A stretch of 64,000 bases of DNA. It comes from CAUTNH01 sp963543845 (GTDB lineage Bacteria; Bacillota_I; Bacilli_A; Acholeplasmatales; Acholeplasmataceae). Positions 1-8,179 of this stretch are shown here, piece after piece (within the stretch, counting starts at the first letter, position 1; each line of letters starts with the position of its first letter). The stretch is from NCBI GenBank assembly GCA_963543845.1, contig CAUUCL010000003.1:33782-97781 (forward strand), read 5' to 3'. The translations under genes and the position numbers were made by a program. The notes under the pieces were generated by a model. That model had not been told where the DNA came from, ran no database searches, and saw only the letters and a list, made by a program, of their open reading frames with translations.

Positions 1-470
1 ACTTTTTTATTATAACTTTTATTAAGTTTTTCTAATTTCGTCCCATCATAAAAAACATAGCTTGGCTTATTATAAAGTGAAAAGACTGTATCACTTCCAA
101 ATAATTTGGCGATCTCTTCTAATTTTTTATTATCTAAATTAAGCTTAAAAAAACTATTTAGTAAATTTATAAGAAGGCTAGCATCAGAGCTTCCACCGCC
201 TAAACCTGAGGCAATAGGTATTTTTTTTATCAGTTTTATCTTAACAGGTTTTATCCTATACTCTTTTATAAAATATTCTAATACTTTATTTAAAATGTTA
301 TTTTCTATATTTACATTAGATTTAACAGAAAAATTCTTACTTTTTCTAATAGTTATTTTATCGCTTAAAGAAATTGGTAAGATTATACTTTCCAATTCAT
401 GCTTATTATTATTTAATTTATCCCCTAGATTTAATCCTAGATTTATCTTAGCAAATGCTTTAGCTTTCAT
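1..470 (-). CDS. ispE: 4-diphosphocytidyl-2-C-methyl-D-erythritol kinase, N-terminal part (cut by window edge)
   Basis: This is the N-terminal 156 residues of IspE, the cytosolic GHMP-family kinase that phosphorylates CDP-methylerythritol in the MEP route to isoprenoids. The translation begins MKAKAFAKINLGLNL, the family's substrate-binding start, and carries the GHMP ATP-binding loop PIASGLGGGSSDAS about two thirds of the way in. The reading frame stays open to base 1, so the C-terminal half lies outside the window. Its ATG overlaps the end of rsmA by 11 bases, which suggests translational coupling in an rnmV-rsmA-ispE operon, a common Firmicutes arrangement. An open frame on the opposite strand over the same bases is a shadow. 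Identification is firm. Confidence 0.93.
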   Translation of the reverse strand, partial: MKAKAFAKINLGLNLGDKLNNNKHELESIILPISLSDKITIRKSKNFSVKSNVNIENNILNKVLEYFIKEYRIKPVKIKLIKKIPIASGLGGGSSDASLLINLLNSFFKLNLDNKKLEEIAKLFGSDTVFSLYNKPSYVFYDGTKLEKLNKSYNKK

Positions 471-1224
471 TTTTTATAAAGTCATATAAATTATATATTT
501 GCCCCTCATCAAGTTGTTCAGCTCTTAATTTTTCATTGTTATAATTTTTTATAAGATAATCTTTTATAAAATTTATTTTATCAGGATATATTTTATTTAT
601 ATTATTTATGATAGTTTTTCTTTTTTGATTAAAGATATTAGATATAAATAAAATATAATCCTCAGAAAATAGAATATCTTTTTTTTCAAGGTATATAACT
701 GAGCTATCAACTTTTGGCTTTGGCATAAAATCATTTTTACTTATGTTTACAATTCTTTTTTTAATGCAAGCATACTCAAATATTACACTTAGTTGGTTAT
801 ATTCTTTATTATTTTTAAAAGCCATGAGCCTATCTATAATTTCTTTTTGAAACATTAAAATCGCTTTTTTTATATTTGATCTTAAAAAATAAAATAATAT
901 TTTACTAGTTAGATTATATGGGGGATTAGATATTAAAATACTACTATCAGGAAAACTTCTCTCGGATTTAAAAAAATCTTCAAAGATGATTTTAAGATTT
1001 TTATTATCTTTTTCTAATTTATCTAAATGCTTTTTTAACTCTAAATCAATTTCATAGGCTGTTACAGTTTTTGCAAGTTTAACTAACTCTTTAGTTAAAA
1101 AACCCATCCCTGGTCCTATTTCAATTACATCTAAATCATTTAATGGAGTATATGATACAATTTTATTTACCACATTTTTATTAAGTATAAAGTTTTGTCC
1201 AAATTTCTTTTTAAAGTTAAACAT
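460..1224 (-). CDS. rsmA: 16S rRNA (adenine1518-N6/adenine1519-N6)-dimethyltransferase
   Basis: RsmA (KsgA) dimethylates two adjacent adenines in the 3'-terminal hairpin of 16S rRNA late in small-subunit assembly. The 254-residue protein has the family start KKKFGQNFILN, the SAM-binding motif IEIGPGMGFLT near residue 35 and the catalytic NPPY motif near residue 100. Its length is normal for a compact Firmicutes RsmA. It overlaps the end of rnmV by 8 bases and the start of ispE by 11 bases, so the three are probably one transcript. Loss of KsgA in other bacteria gives kasugamycin resistance; nothing here suggests loss of function. Confidence 0.95.
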   Translation of the reverse strand: MFNFKKKFGQNFILNKNVVNKIVSYTPLNDLDVIEIGPGMGFLTKELVKLAKTVTAYEIDLELKKHLDKLEKDNKNLKIIFEDFFKSERSFPDSSILISNPPYNLTSKILFYFLRSNIKKAILMFQKEIIDRLMAFKNNKEYNQLSVIFEYACIKKRIVNISKNDFMPKPKVDSSVIYLEKKDILFSEDYILFISNIFNQKRKTIINNINKIYPDKINFIKDYLIKNYNNEKLRAEQLDEGQIYNLYDFIKNES

Positions 1225-1753
1225 TTAAAATCCTCTTTAAATCCTCTTTGCTTGCTCCGATACTTACAAGCTTTTTATAAAGTCTCTTAGAATTGCTATG
1301 ACCTATATTATAATGTTTTGTTATAACTTCTCTTTTTTCAAAGGCCTTATCACTTCCTATTAACCCAAGATTATATAAATCAATTGGAAGAAGATTTGAG
1401 TTAGTATTTTTTTTATACTCAATTATATTATCAAATAAATGCTCTAAAGTACTGCTTGATATATTTTCAATTCCCACTTTATTTTTTTTAATACATAAAT
1501 TTTTATCAAGATAAATATGCCTTGGATTTTTTAAATTCCTTGCAATATCAAACCTTATCCTCTCACCTGCAGAGTCAGGATCAAATACTAAAACTACAGT
1601 ATATCCCTTATTTTCAAGATTTACCAAGTCCTTAATTAAATCCATGGTATATCCTAATCCATTAGTTTTTCTAATTAAAATATTTTCATACTTTTCTTTT
1701 ATTTTTTTAATATCGTTTATTCCCTCAACGACAACTACATAATTTTTAATAAT
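1217..1753 (-). CDS. rnmV: Ribonuclease M5 (5S rRNA maturase), non-canonical start
   Basis: RNase M5 matures 5S rRNA in low-GC Gram-positives. The TOPRIM domain is clear: VVVVEGINDIKK at the N-terminus supplies the Glu motif, and VFDPDSAGERIR supplies the Asp-x-Asp motif. It lies just upstream of rsmA with an 8-base overlap, the usual rnmV-rsmA pairing. The start is unclear. Homologues begin about seven residues before the VVEG motif, but no ATG, GTG or TTG is in frame there. The only suitable codons are ATT at 1753 or 1750, preceded by a purine-rich AGAGGGG. A TTG at 1804 is in frame but would run into the divergent HIT gene. The start given is the best guess; the function is firm. Confidence 0.85.
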   Translation of the reverse strand: MIKNYVVVVEGINDIKKIKEKYENILIRKTNGLGYTMDLIKDLVNLENKGYTVVLVFDPDSAGERIRFDIARNLKNPRHIYLDKNLCIKKNKVGIENISSSTLEHLFDNIIEYKKNTNSNLLPIDLYNLGLIGSDKAFEKREVITKHYNIGHSNSKRLYKKLVSIGASKEDLKRILNV

Positions 1754-1797
1754 ACCCCTCTTTTGTTTATTTGTTATAATTTTAGTAGGTGATAATA

Positions 1798-2202
1798 ATG
1801 ACAATCTTTGAAAAAATTGTAAATCGTGAAATTGATGCAAATATTATTTATGAAGATAGCGATATAATCGCATTTTTAGATATTGCCCCAATTAGCATCG
1901 GGCACACTTTAGTTATTCCTAAAAAACCTTATAAGGATATCTATGAACTTCCAGATGATATTATCGGTAAACTTTTTAAAGTAGTTAAGGATTTATCAAT
2001 TAAACTTAAAAAGACTTTTAATGCCGATGGAATAAATCTAATAAACAATAATGAAAAAAGAGCAGGACAAGTTGTTTTTCACTACCATGTTCATATAATT
2101 CCAAGATTTAATGATGATAAAATCGATTTACAAGCTAAAAGACTTGATGTAACAATAGATGATATTAAATCATGGCATAAAAAAATAACTAATACTAAAT
2201 AG
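1798..2202 (+). CDS. HIT family (histidine triad) nucleotide-binding hydrolase
   Basis: This small cytosolic protein belongs to the histidine-triad superfamily, whose Hint-type members hydrolyse nucleoside phosphoramidates or adenylated compounds. The HxHxH motif is HYHVHIIPRF near residue 95, and the upstream core IGHTLVIPKK is also typical. I chose ATG 1798 because an AGGTG ribosome binding site ends about seven bases before it; a GTG nine bases upstream overlaps that site. The gene is divergent from rnmV, with only about 45 bases between the starts. It converges on the sensor kinase gene, with an 8-base overlap of the 3' ends and no visible terminator. The substrate cannot be predicted. 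Confidence 0.9.
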   Translation: MTIFEKIVNREIDANIIYEDSDIIAFLDIAPISIGHTLVIPKKPYKDIYELPDDIIGKLFKVVKDLSIKLKKTFNADGINLINNNEKRAGQVVFHYHVHIIPRFNDDKIDLQAKRLDVTIDDIKSWHKKITNTK

Positions 2203-3592
2203 GATATATTGTAAAGACAACCCCATTTTCTAAATTTTTAGCGTTAATATCTAAACCAAATTTTAAAAGAGTTACTTTCGTAATACTAAGTCCAATACCA
2301 AAACTACCATCATTAGATTTTTGGTAGAGTGTGAACATTGAATCAATGAATTCAGGATCAATTGCTGGACCATCATTATAGATTGTAAGTCTTTTTTTAT
2401 TTAGATTTATCTCAATTTTATTCTTAGCATATCTTAATGAGTTTTCTAATATATTTTGAATGGCTATGCTAAAGTTTTCAGCATCTCCAAAATATTTACT
2501 ATTATCAAGATTGCATATAATATCTCCTGAAAATCTAAATTTATTATCTGAGACTAAATTTTCTATAATTGGTTTTATTAAAAACTCTTTATAGGATTTA
2601 GATTTTTCCTCTAGGTATTCAGCTTTAATATAATTTATAAGTTTAGCAATTCTTTTAGAAAGCTCATCAGCCTTTTCTAAAATTACATTTATACTTTCAA
2701 TATCAGCAACACCATCATAAATTGCCTCAGCATATGATTTAATTATTCCGATTGGATTTTTAATATCATGTGACATATTTTGAAGCATATCTCTTTTGGC
2801 AATTTCAGATAAAAATAACTCACTTCTAAGCTTATCAACATTTTTACAAAGATTAGTTATCTCATCTTTTCCTATTATTGTTACAGGTTTTTGATAGTTA
2901 TGCTTAGGAAGATTTATTACATCATCACTTAACTTATTTAATCTTTTAGCAATTAAAAAATAAATAATTAAGTAGTTAAATATATTTATTAAAACTAAAA
3001 TTATAATAAGACCTATTAAAAAAAACAAAACTGTTTTTTTCTTATTTTCTTTTATAAACTCCTCATCAGTAAAAGCACCTATTATCTGGATATTTTTCCT
3101 GTCTTTATTTTTTTGAATAATATCAAATAATATCGTATATGTTTTTTTATTTTCATGATACTTTAAAGTCTTTGAGACAAGTTTTGTATCATCATCTTTT
3201 TTGCTTTTTAGGTTATCATTTATTATTTTATCAATGTTTTTTACTATATAATTTAAAACATTCGATAAATTCTTAGTCTCATCGACTCTTGATACTTTAT
3301 CAATCCAATTATCAAATTTATCATTTTTAATATAGACGCCATTTTTATTTTTAATATATTCATGATTAAAAAAGCAGTTATATGGATGATCTTTTATAAC
3401 TCCTTCATTAGTTTGAATTATCTCTTTTTGTTGATAAAAATATGCACCAAGTTGACCTTCATTTAATTTTTGAAACATATTATTTGAGGCAAAAAGTAGT
3501 ATAAGAATAAATATTCCAAAAAATAAAAAGGCAGCAATCGTGTAAAAAGTACTCAGCAGTATACTTAGTGATATTCTACCTTTTTTAATCAT
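2195..3592 (-). CDS. Two-component sensor histidine kinase
   Basis: This membrane sensor kinase has 465 residues. A first membrane helix lies at about residues 10-30, an extracellular sensor region of about 150 residues follows, and a second helix is at about 187-215. A HAMP-like linker, a HisKA dimerisation helix and a HATPase_c domain come next. The phospho-acceptor is His275 in the H-box NMSHDIKNPIG. The N-box ENSLRYAKN and the G-box GSFGIGLSITK are intact, so the kinase should be active. Its ATG overlaps the stop of the response regulator gene by one base. The extracellular region has no domain I recognise, so the signal is unknown. Confidence 0.93.
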   Translation of the reverse strand: MIKKGRISLSILLSTFYTIAAFLFFGIFILILLFASNNMFQKLNEGQLGAYFYQQKEIIQTNEGVIKDHPYNCFFNHEYIKNKNGVYIKNDKFDNWIDKVSRVDETKNLSNVLNYIVKNIDKIINDNLKSKKDDDTKLVSKTLKYHENKKTYTILFDIIQKNKDRKNIQIIGAFTDEEFIKENKKKTVLFFLIGLIIILVLINIFNYLIIYFLIAKRLNKLSDDVINLPKHNYQKPVTIIGKDEITNLCKNVDKLRSELFLSEIAKRDMLQNMSHDIKNPIGIIKSYAEAIYDGVADIESINVILEKADELSKRIAKLINYIKAEYLEEKSKSYKEFLIKPIIENLVSDNKFRFSGDIICNLDNSKYFGDAENFSIAIQNILENSLRYAKNKIEINLNKKRLTIYNDGPAIDPEFIDSMFTLYQKSNDGSFGIGLSITKVTLLKFGLDINAKNLENGVVFTIYPI

Positions 3593-4248
3593 TATAATAT
3601 TTTATAACCTAATCCATAAATTGTTTCAACTTTTAACTTCGGAAGTTTATTTCTTAATCTTCTTAAAAGATCATCAACAACTCTTGAGTTTTGCTCATAA
3701 TCTTTTCCCCAAATACTATATAAAAGTTCTTCTCTTTTAATTTCTTGATTTTTCCTTCTTAAAAGATATTCTAATAGTTGAAACTCTTTATATGTTAAAA
3801 CAATTTCCTCATCTTTTTCTTTTACAATTTTTCTTGTAAGATTTATCTCATATTCAAAATATTCAATAATTTCTTCTTTTTGTTTTTCTTTTCTATTTAA
3901 AAGCTTATTTATTCTTAAAAGCAGCTCACGTGGTGAGAAAGGTTTTGCAAGATAATCATCACTTCCAATTTCAAGACCATAAACTTTATCAACATCTTCA
4001 TTTCTTGCAGATGTAAATAAAACCGGAATATTCTCATTTTCAGCCTTTATTTTTTTAAGTAAATCATATCCATTTATTCTGCCTGGTAGGTTTATATCAA
4101 GTACCCATAAATTAACATTGCTATCATTTATATAAGGCAATGCTGATTCACCATCATAAAATGCTTTTACTAAATATCCTTCCATTTCAAGATATTTAAC
4201 TAATAAATCGGATAATTGTTTTTCATCTTCTACATAATATATATTCAT
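3592..4248 (-). CDS. OmpR/PhoB-family response regulator
   Basis: This 218-residue regulator has a receiver domain (residues 1 to about 115) and a C-terminal winged-helix DNA-binding domain. The acidic pocket is VEDE near the N-terminus, the phospho-acceptor is Asp51 in VLDINLPG, and the conserved lysine is Lys102 in LAKPF. The recognition end shows RRLRNKL and GLGYKIL, typical of OmpR-type effectors. It sits eight bases after serS; the stop codon of serS forms part of its AGTAGGT ribosome binding site. It is followed directly by its cognate kinase. Coupling to serS and the gyrase genes is unusual. The target genes are not evident. Confidence 0.94.
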   Translation of the reverse strand: MNIYYVEDEKQLSDLLVKYLEMEGYLVKAFYDGESALPYINDSNVNLWVLDINLPGRINGYDLLKKIKAENENIPVLFTSARNEDVDKVYGLEIGSDDYLAKPFSPRELLLRINKLLNRKEKQKEEIIEYFEYEINLTRKIVKEKDEEIVLTYKEFQLLEYLLRRKNQEIKREELLYSIWGKDYEQNSRVVDDLLRRLRNKLPKLKVETIYGLGYKIL

Positions 4249-4256
4249 ATTAAAAC

Positions 4257-5531
4257 CTACTTTTTAATTATTTTTACACCATTCATATAAGGAAGTAATA
4301 CCTCAGGAACCTCAATAAATCCTTCCTTTGTTTGGTAGTTTTCACAAATTGCAACAAGCGTTCTTCCAACTGCAAGACCAGAACCATTAAGAGTGTGGAC
4401 AAGATTTGTTTTATCATCTTTTTGATCTTTAAATCTTATTTGTGCTCTTCTTGCCTGATAGTCTCTTGCGTTTGATATTGAGGCAATCTCACGATATTTA
4501 TTCTGTCCTGGAAGCCAGACCTCAATATCATATGTTTTACACATTGAAAAACCTAAATCACCTGTTGAAAGCATCACAACTCTGTAAGGAAGTTTTAAAA
4601 GTTTTAAAATATCCTCGGATGCTGCTAGCATATCCTCAAGCTCTTTTTCAGATTCTTCAGGACGGCAAAACTTAATAAGCTCAACTTTATTAAATTGATG
4701 CTGCCTAATAATTCCTCGGGTATCTTTTCCAGCACTTCCTGCCTCTTGTCTAAAGGCTGTTGAATATGCTACAAATTTTATAGGAAGTTCACTTCCCTTT
4801 AAAATCTCATCACGATAATAATTTATCATTGGAACTTCAGCTGTAGGATTTAAATATAGATTTTGTCCATCTACTTTAAATGAATCTCCGATAAACTTTG
4901 GAAATTGTCCTGTTCCATACATTGAATCAGAATTAATCATATAAGGAGGAATAGCCTCAATATAGCCTTTTTTTATGTGAGTGTCAAACATAAAATTTAT
5001 TAAAGCTCTTTCTAATCTTGCACCAAGACCTATATCATATGTAAATCTTGGGGCTGATACTTTCGCAGCTCTTTTAAAATCTAGAATACCTAAATTCTCA
5101 CAAAGGTCAAAATGATCTTTTGGAGTAAAATCAAATTTTCTTATTTTACCCCATTTTTTTATTTCTAAGTTATCTAAATCAGATTTTCCAACTGGTAAAT
5201 CACTATCTGGAATATTAGGAGTTTTTAAAAGAATATCTTTGATTTTTTTATTTATCAAATCAAGACTTTCATCAATTTTTAAAATCTCAACTTTAAAATT
5301 ATCAATCTTTAAAAGAGTGTCTTTTATATCTTTTCCTTCACGTTTTAATACTCCGATTTCTTGTGAGATTTTATTTTTCTTTGCTTTAAAATCATCACCT
5401 TTTAAAATTAGTTCTTTTCTTTCTTTTGATAAAGATACTAATTCTTTAAGATATGAAAAATCATCATTTCTAGTATTTAATTTTTTTACTACCTCATCAA
5501 TGTTTTTTACAACATATTCTAAATCCAACAT
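4257..5531 (-). CDS. serS: Seryl-tRNA synthetase
   Basis: SerRS charges tRNA-Ser in the cytosol. The 424-residue protein has the N-terminal helical arm for the tRNA variable loop at about residues 1-110. The class II catalytic core follows, with motif 2 FRQEAGSAGKDTRGIIRQHQ and motif 3 GSGLAVGRTLVAICENYQ. The length is normal. It lies 31 bases after gyrA, and the response regulator follows after eight bases. No T-box leader is visible upstream, so it appears to be expressed with the gyrase transcript. serS close to the gyrase genes is seen in several Firmicutes. Confidence 0.97.
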   Translation of the reverse strand: MLDLEYVVKNIDEVVKKLNTRNDDFSYLKELVSLSKERKELILKGDDFKAKKNKISQEIGVLKREGKDIKDTLLKIDNFKVEILKIDESLDLINKKIKDILLKTPNIPDSDLPVGKSDLDNLEIKKWGKIRKFDFTPKDHFDLCENLGILDFKRAAKVSAPRFTYDIGLGARLERALINFMFDTHIKKGYIEAIPPYMINSDSMYGTGQFPKFIGDSFKVDGQNLYLNPTAEVPMINYYRDEILKGSELPIKFVAYSTAFRQEAGSAGKDTRGIIRQHQFNKVELIKFCRPEESEKELEDMLAASEDILKLLKLPYRVVMLSTGDLGFSMCKTYDIEVWLPGQNKYREIASISNARDYQARRAQIRFKDQKDDKTNLVHTLNGSGLAVGRTLVAICENYQTKEGFIEVPEVLLPYMNGVKIIKK

Positions 5532-5562
5532 CTTATCACCTTAGCTTTAAAGAATTTAAATT

Positions 5563-8166
5563 TTATTCTTTATTCTTCTTTTCTTTCTTAGCTTGCTTTT
5601 CAAGCTTTCTGGCTTGCTTTTTATCTACTGGAGCATCGTCTTCATCATCTTCTAATAAAATATCATCAGTCTCGCCTTCTTCATGCGGTATTATCGCAGT
5701 AGTTGCGACTTTTTGATTGTCTTTTAATCTGATAATTCTTACTCCTTGAGTTGATCTACCAATTTCAGAGATTTGATCAATAGCAACTCTTATAACCATT
5801 CCAAGATCAGTTGATATAATTAAATCTTCATCTTTATTAACTTGTGAAAGATTTTTTAAATTACCATTTTTCGCTGTAACATTTAAAGTTTTTACACCCA
5901 TACCACCACGGTGTTGGCTACGATACTCATCTGCTCTTGTCTTTTTACCATAACCTTTTTCTGTAACAACTAAAATAGACTCAGAGCTATCTTTTGATAT
6001 TACAGCGGCACCAACTATTTTTTCTTTTGGTTTTAAATTCATACCAATAACACCAGCTGCTTGTCTTCCCATAACTCTAACCTCGGTTTCAGCAAATCTT
6101 GTGGCCTTACCATTGCTTGCTCCAAGAATTATATCTTTGCTACCATCAGTTACTACAACTTTTAAAAGTTCATCATTAGGTTTTAAATCAATCGCAATAA
6201 TACCTGATGTATTAATATTTTTAAACTGTGATACCTTAGTTCTTTTTACAATACCTTTTTTAGTTACAAAAAATAAATTTAGGCTGTCATCATCAAAATT
6301 TTTAACTGTTGTAAGAGATGCAAAAGTTTCATCTTTATCAAAGTTTAATAAATTAACAATCGGAAGTCCTCTTGAATGTCTTGAACCCTCTGGAATTTGA
6401 TAACCCTTAATTTTATAAACTCTACCTTTATTTGTAAAAAATAAATGATAATCATGCGTTGATGTCATTTTAATAGAATCGATAAAATCATCTTCATATA
6501 ACTTCATACCAGATAATCCAACACCATTTCTGTTTTGAAGTTTATAACTGTCAAGTTGCATTCTTTTAACATAGCCGTTATTAGATATTGTAATAATTAC
6601 ATCTTGAACTGGAATTAAATCTTCATTTTCAATTGAAAAATCACATGTCATATCAATTGTTGAACGACGCTCTCTTGCATATGATTGTTTAATTTGAAGA
6701 GCTTCCTCTTTGATAATTTCAAGTTTTCTCTTCTCGCTTTTTAAAATTTGTTGGTAATCCTTAACTTGGTTTCTTAATTCCATTGCCTCTTTATTGATAT
6801 TTTCAATTTCAAGACCTGTTAGTTTTTGAAGCTTCATATCCAAAATAGCTTGCGCTTGGATATCATCTATTTTTAACTCTTTACAAAGTCTTAGTTTAGC
6901 CTCATCTGTTGTTTTACTCTTTTTAATAATCGCAATTGTTTTATCAATATTATTTAATGCTTTTATTAAACCTTCTAAAATATGAAGTCTTGCTTCAGCT
7001 TTTTCTAAAAGGTATTGAGTTCTTCTTTGAACAATGCTAAGTTGAAAGTTTAAAAAGTTTTGTAAAATATCAGTAAGTGAAACTGTTTCAGGTTGACCAT
7101 TTACAAGAGCAATCATATTTATACCAAATGATGATTGAAGTTGAGTGTGTTTGTATAAATTATTTATCATAACAGAAGGAATAACATCTCTTCTTGCTTC
7201 AATTACAATTCTCATACCTTTTAAAGTTGACTCATCTCTTAAGTCAGTTATTCCATCAACTAATTTTTCTTTTGCTGCTTCTGCAATTCTTTCAAGAAGT
7301 CTTGTTTTATTTACAAGATATGGAATTTCACTAATTATTAACTGAGTTTTATTTTTAGTTTCAACAACATCAATTTTTGCTCTAATTGCGATTATTCCAT
7401 TACCTGTCTCATAAGCATTTTTAAGCCCAGTTAATCCAATAATTGTTCCCCCTGTTGGAAAATCTGGTCCTTGGATATATTTCATAAGTTCAACTACTGA
7501 AATTTGAGGATTATCTATAAACGCAATAAATCCATCTAACACCTCTCCAAGATTATGAGGAGGAATATTTGTAGCCATACCAACCGCAATACCAGTTGAA
7601 CCGTTAACTAAAATGTTGGGAAATTTTACAGGAAGAACTGATGGCTCGTTTTCTGTATTATCATAATTCGGAATAAAATCAACAGTATTTTTATCAAGAT
7701 CTCTAACAAGTTCCATTGCGATTTTACTCATTCTAGCCTCAGTATAACGCATTGCCGCAGCTCCATCGCCATCAACAGAACCAAAGTTTCCATGACCATC
7801 TACAAGTGGATGGTGATAGGAAAAATCTTGAGCCATTCTAACCATCGCCTCATAAATTGATGAATCACCATGAGGGTGATACTTACCCATTACCTCACCG
7901 ACAATTCTAGCTGATTTTTTATATTGAGTATTTGCTCTAATTCCTAAATCATTCATAGTATAAACTATTCTTCTTTGAACTGGTTTAAATCCATCTCTTA
8001 CATCAGGAAGTGCACGTGCAACAATTACGCTCATTGCATAGCTTAAAAAAGAATTTTTCATCTCTGTTGAAATGTTAACCTCTTTAATTCTTCCGTGGTT
8101 AACTTCTTTTAATTCATCATCTTCTTCTTGTTCTTCTATTTCTTCTAATATTTCTTTTTCATCCAT
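5563..8166 (-). CDS. gyrA: DNA gyrase subunit A
   Basis: GyrA provides the DNA cleavage and wrapping functions of DNA gyrase, which introduces negative supercoils using ATP hydrolysed by GyrB. The 867-residue protein has an N-terminal acidic extension of about 19 residues. The active-site Tyr141 lies in AAMRYTEARM, and six-bladed wrapping repeats form the C-terminal half. The GyrA-box variant QHRGGMG near residue 745 supports gyrase rather than topoisomerase IV. The quinolone-determining region reads HPHGDSSIYE, with Ser102 and Glu106 in the usual susceptible-type positions. The charged C-terminal tail is rich in Asp, Glu and Lys. It follows gyrB by 13 bases. Confidence 0.97.
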   Translation of the reverse strand: MDEKEILEEIEEQEEDDELKEVNHGRIKEVNISTEMKNSFLSYAMSVIVARALPDVRDGFKPVQRRIVYTMNDLGIRANTQYKKSARIVGEVMGKYHPHGDSSIYEAMVRMAQDFSYHHPLVDGHGNFGSVDGDGAAAMRYTEARMSKIAMELVRDLDKNTVDFIPNYDNTENEPSVLPVKFPNILVNGSTGIAVGMATNIPPHNLGEVLDGFIAFIDNPQISVVELMKYIQGPDFPTGGTIIGLTGLKNAYETGNGIIAIRAKIDVVETKNKTQLIISEIPYLVNKTRLLERIAEAAKEKLVDGITDLRDESTLKGMRIVIEARRDVIPSVMINNLYKHTQLQSSFGINMIALVNGQPETVSLTDILQNFLNFQLSIVQRRTQYLLEKAEARLHILEGLIKALNNIDKTIAIIKKSKTTDEAKLRLCKELKIDDIQAQAILDMKLQKLTGLEIENINKEAMELRNQVKDYQQILKSEKRKLEIIKEEALQIKQSYARERRSTIDMTCDFSIENEDLIPVQDVIITISNNGYVKRMQLDSYKLQNRNGVGLSGMKLYEDDFIDSIKMTSTHDYHLFFTNKGRVYKIKGYQIPEGSRHSRGLPIVNLLNFDKDETFASLTTVKNFDDDSLNLFFVTKKGIVKRTKVSQFKNINTSGIIAIDLKPNDELLKVVVTDGSKDIILGASNGKATRFAETEVRVMGRQAAGVIGMNLKPKEKIVGAAVISKDSSESILVVTEKGYGKKTRADEYRSQHRGGMGVKTLNVTAKNGNLKNLSQVNKDEDLIISTDLGMVIRVAIDQISEIGRSTQGVRIIRLKDNQKVATTAIIPHEEGETDDILLEDDEDDAPVDKKQARKLEKQAKKEKKNKE

Positions 8167-8179
8167 ACTTTATACTCCT

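Noticed and set aside
106..489. A long plus-strand open frame with hydrophobic residues
   Set aside because: It is the antisense shadow of ispE, whose motifs are clear on the minus strand in these bases.
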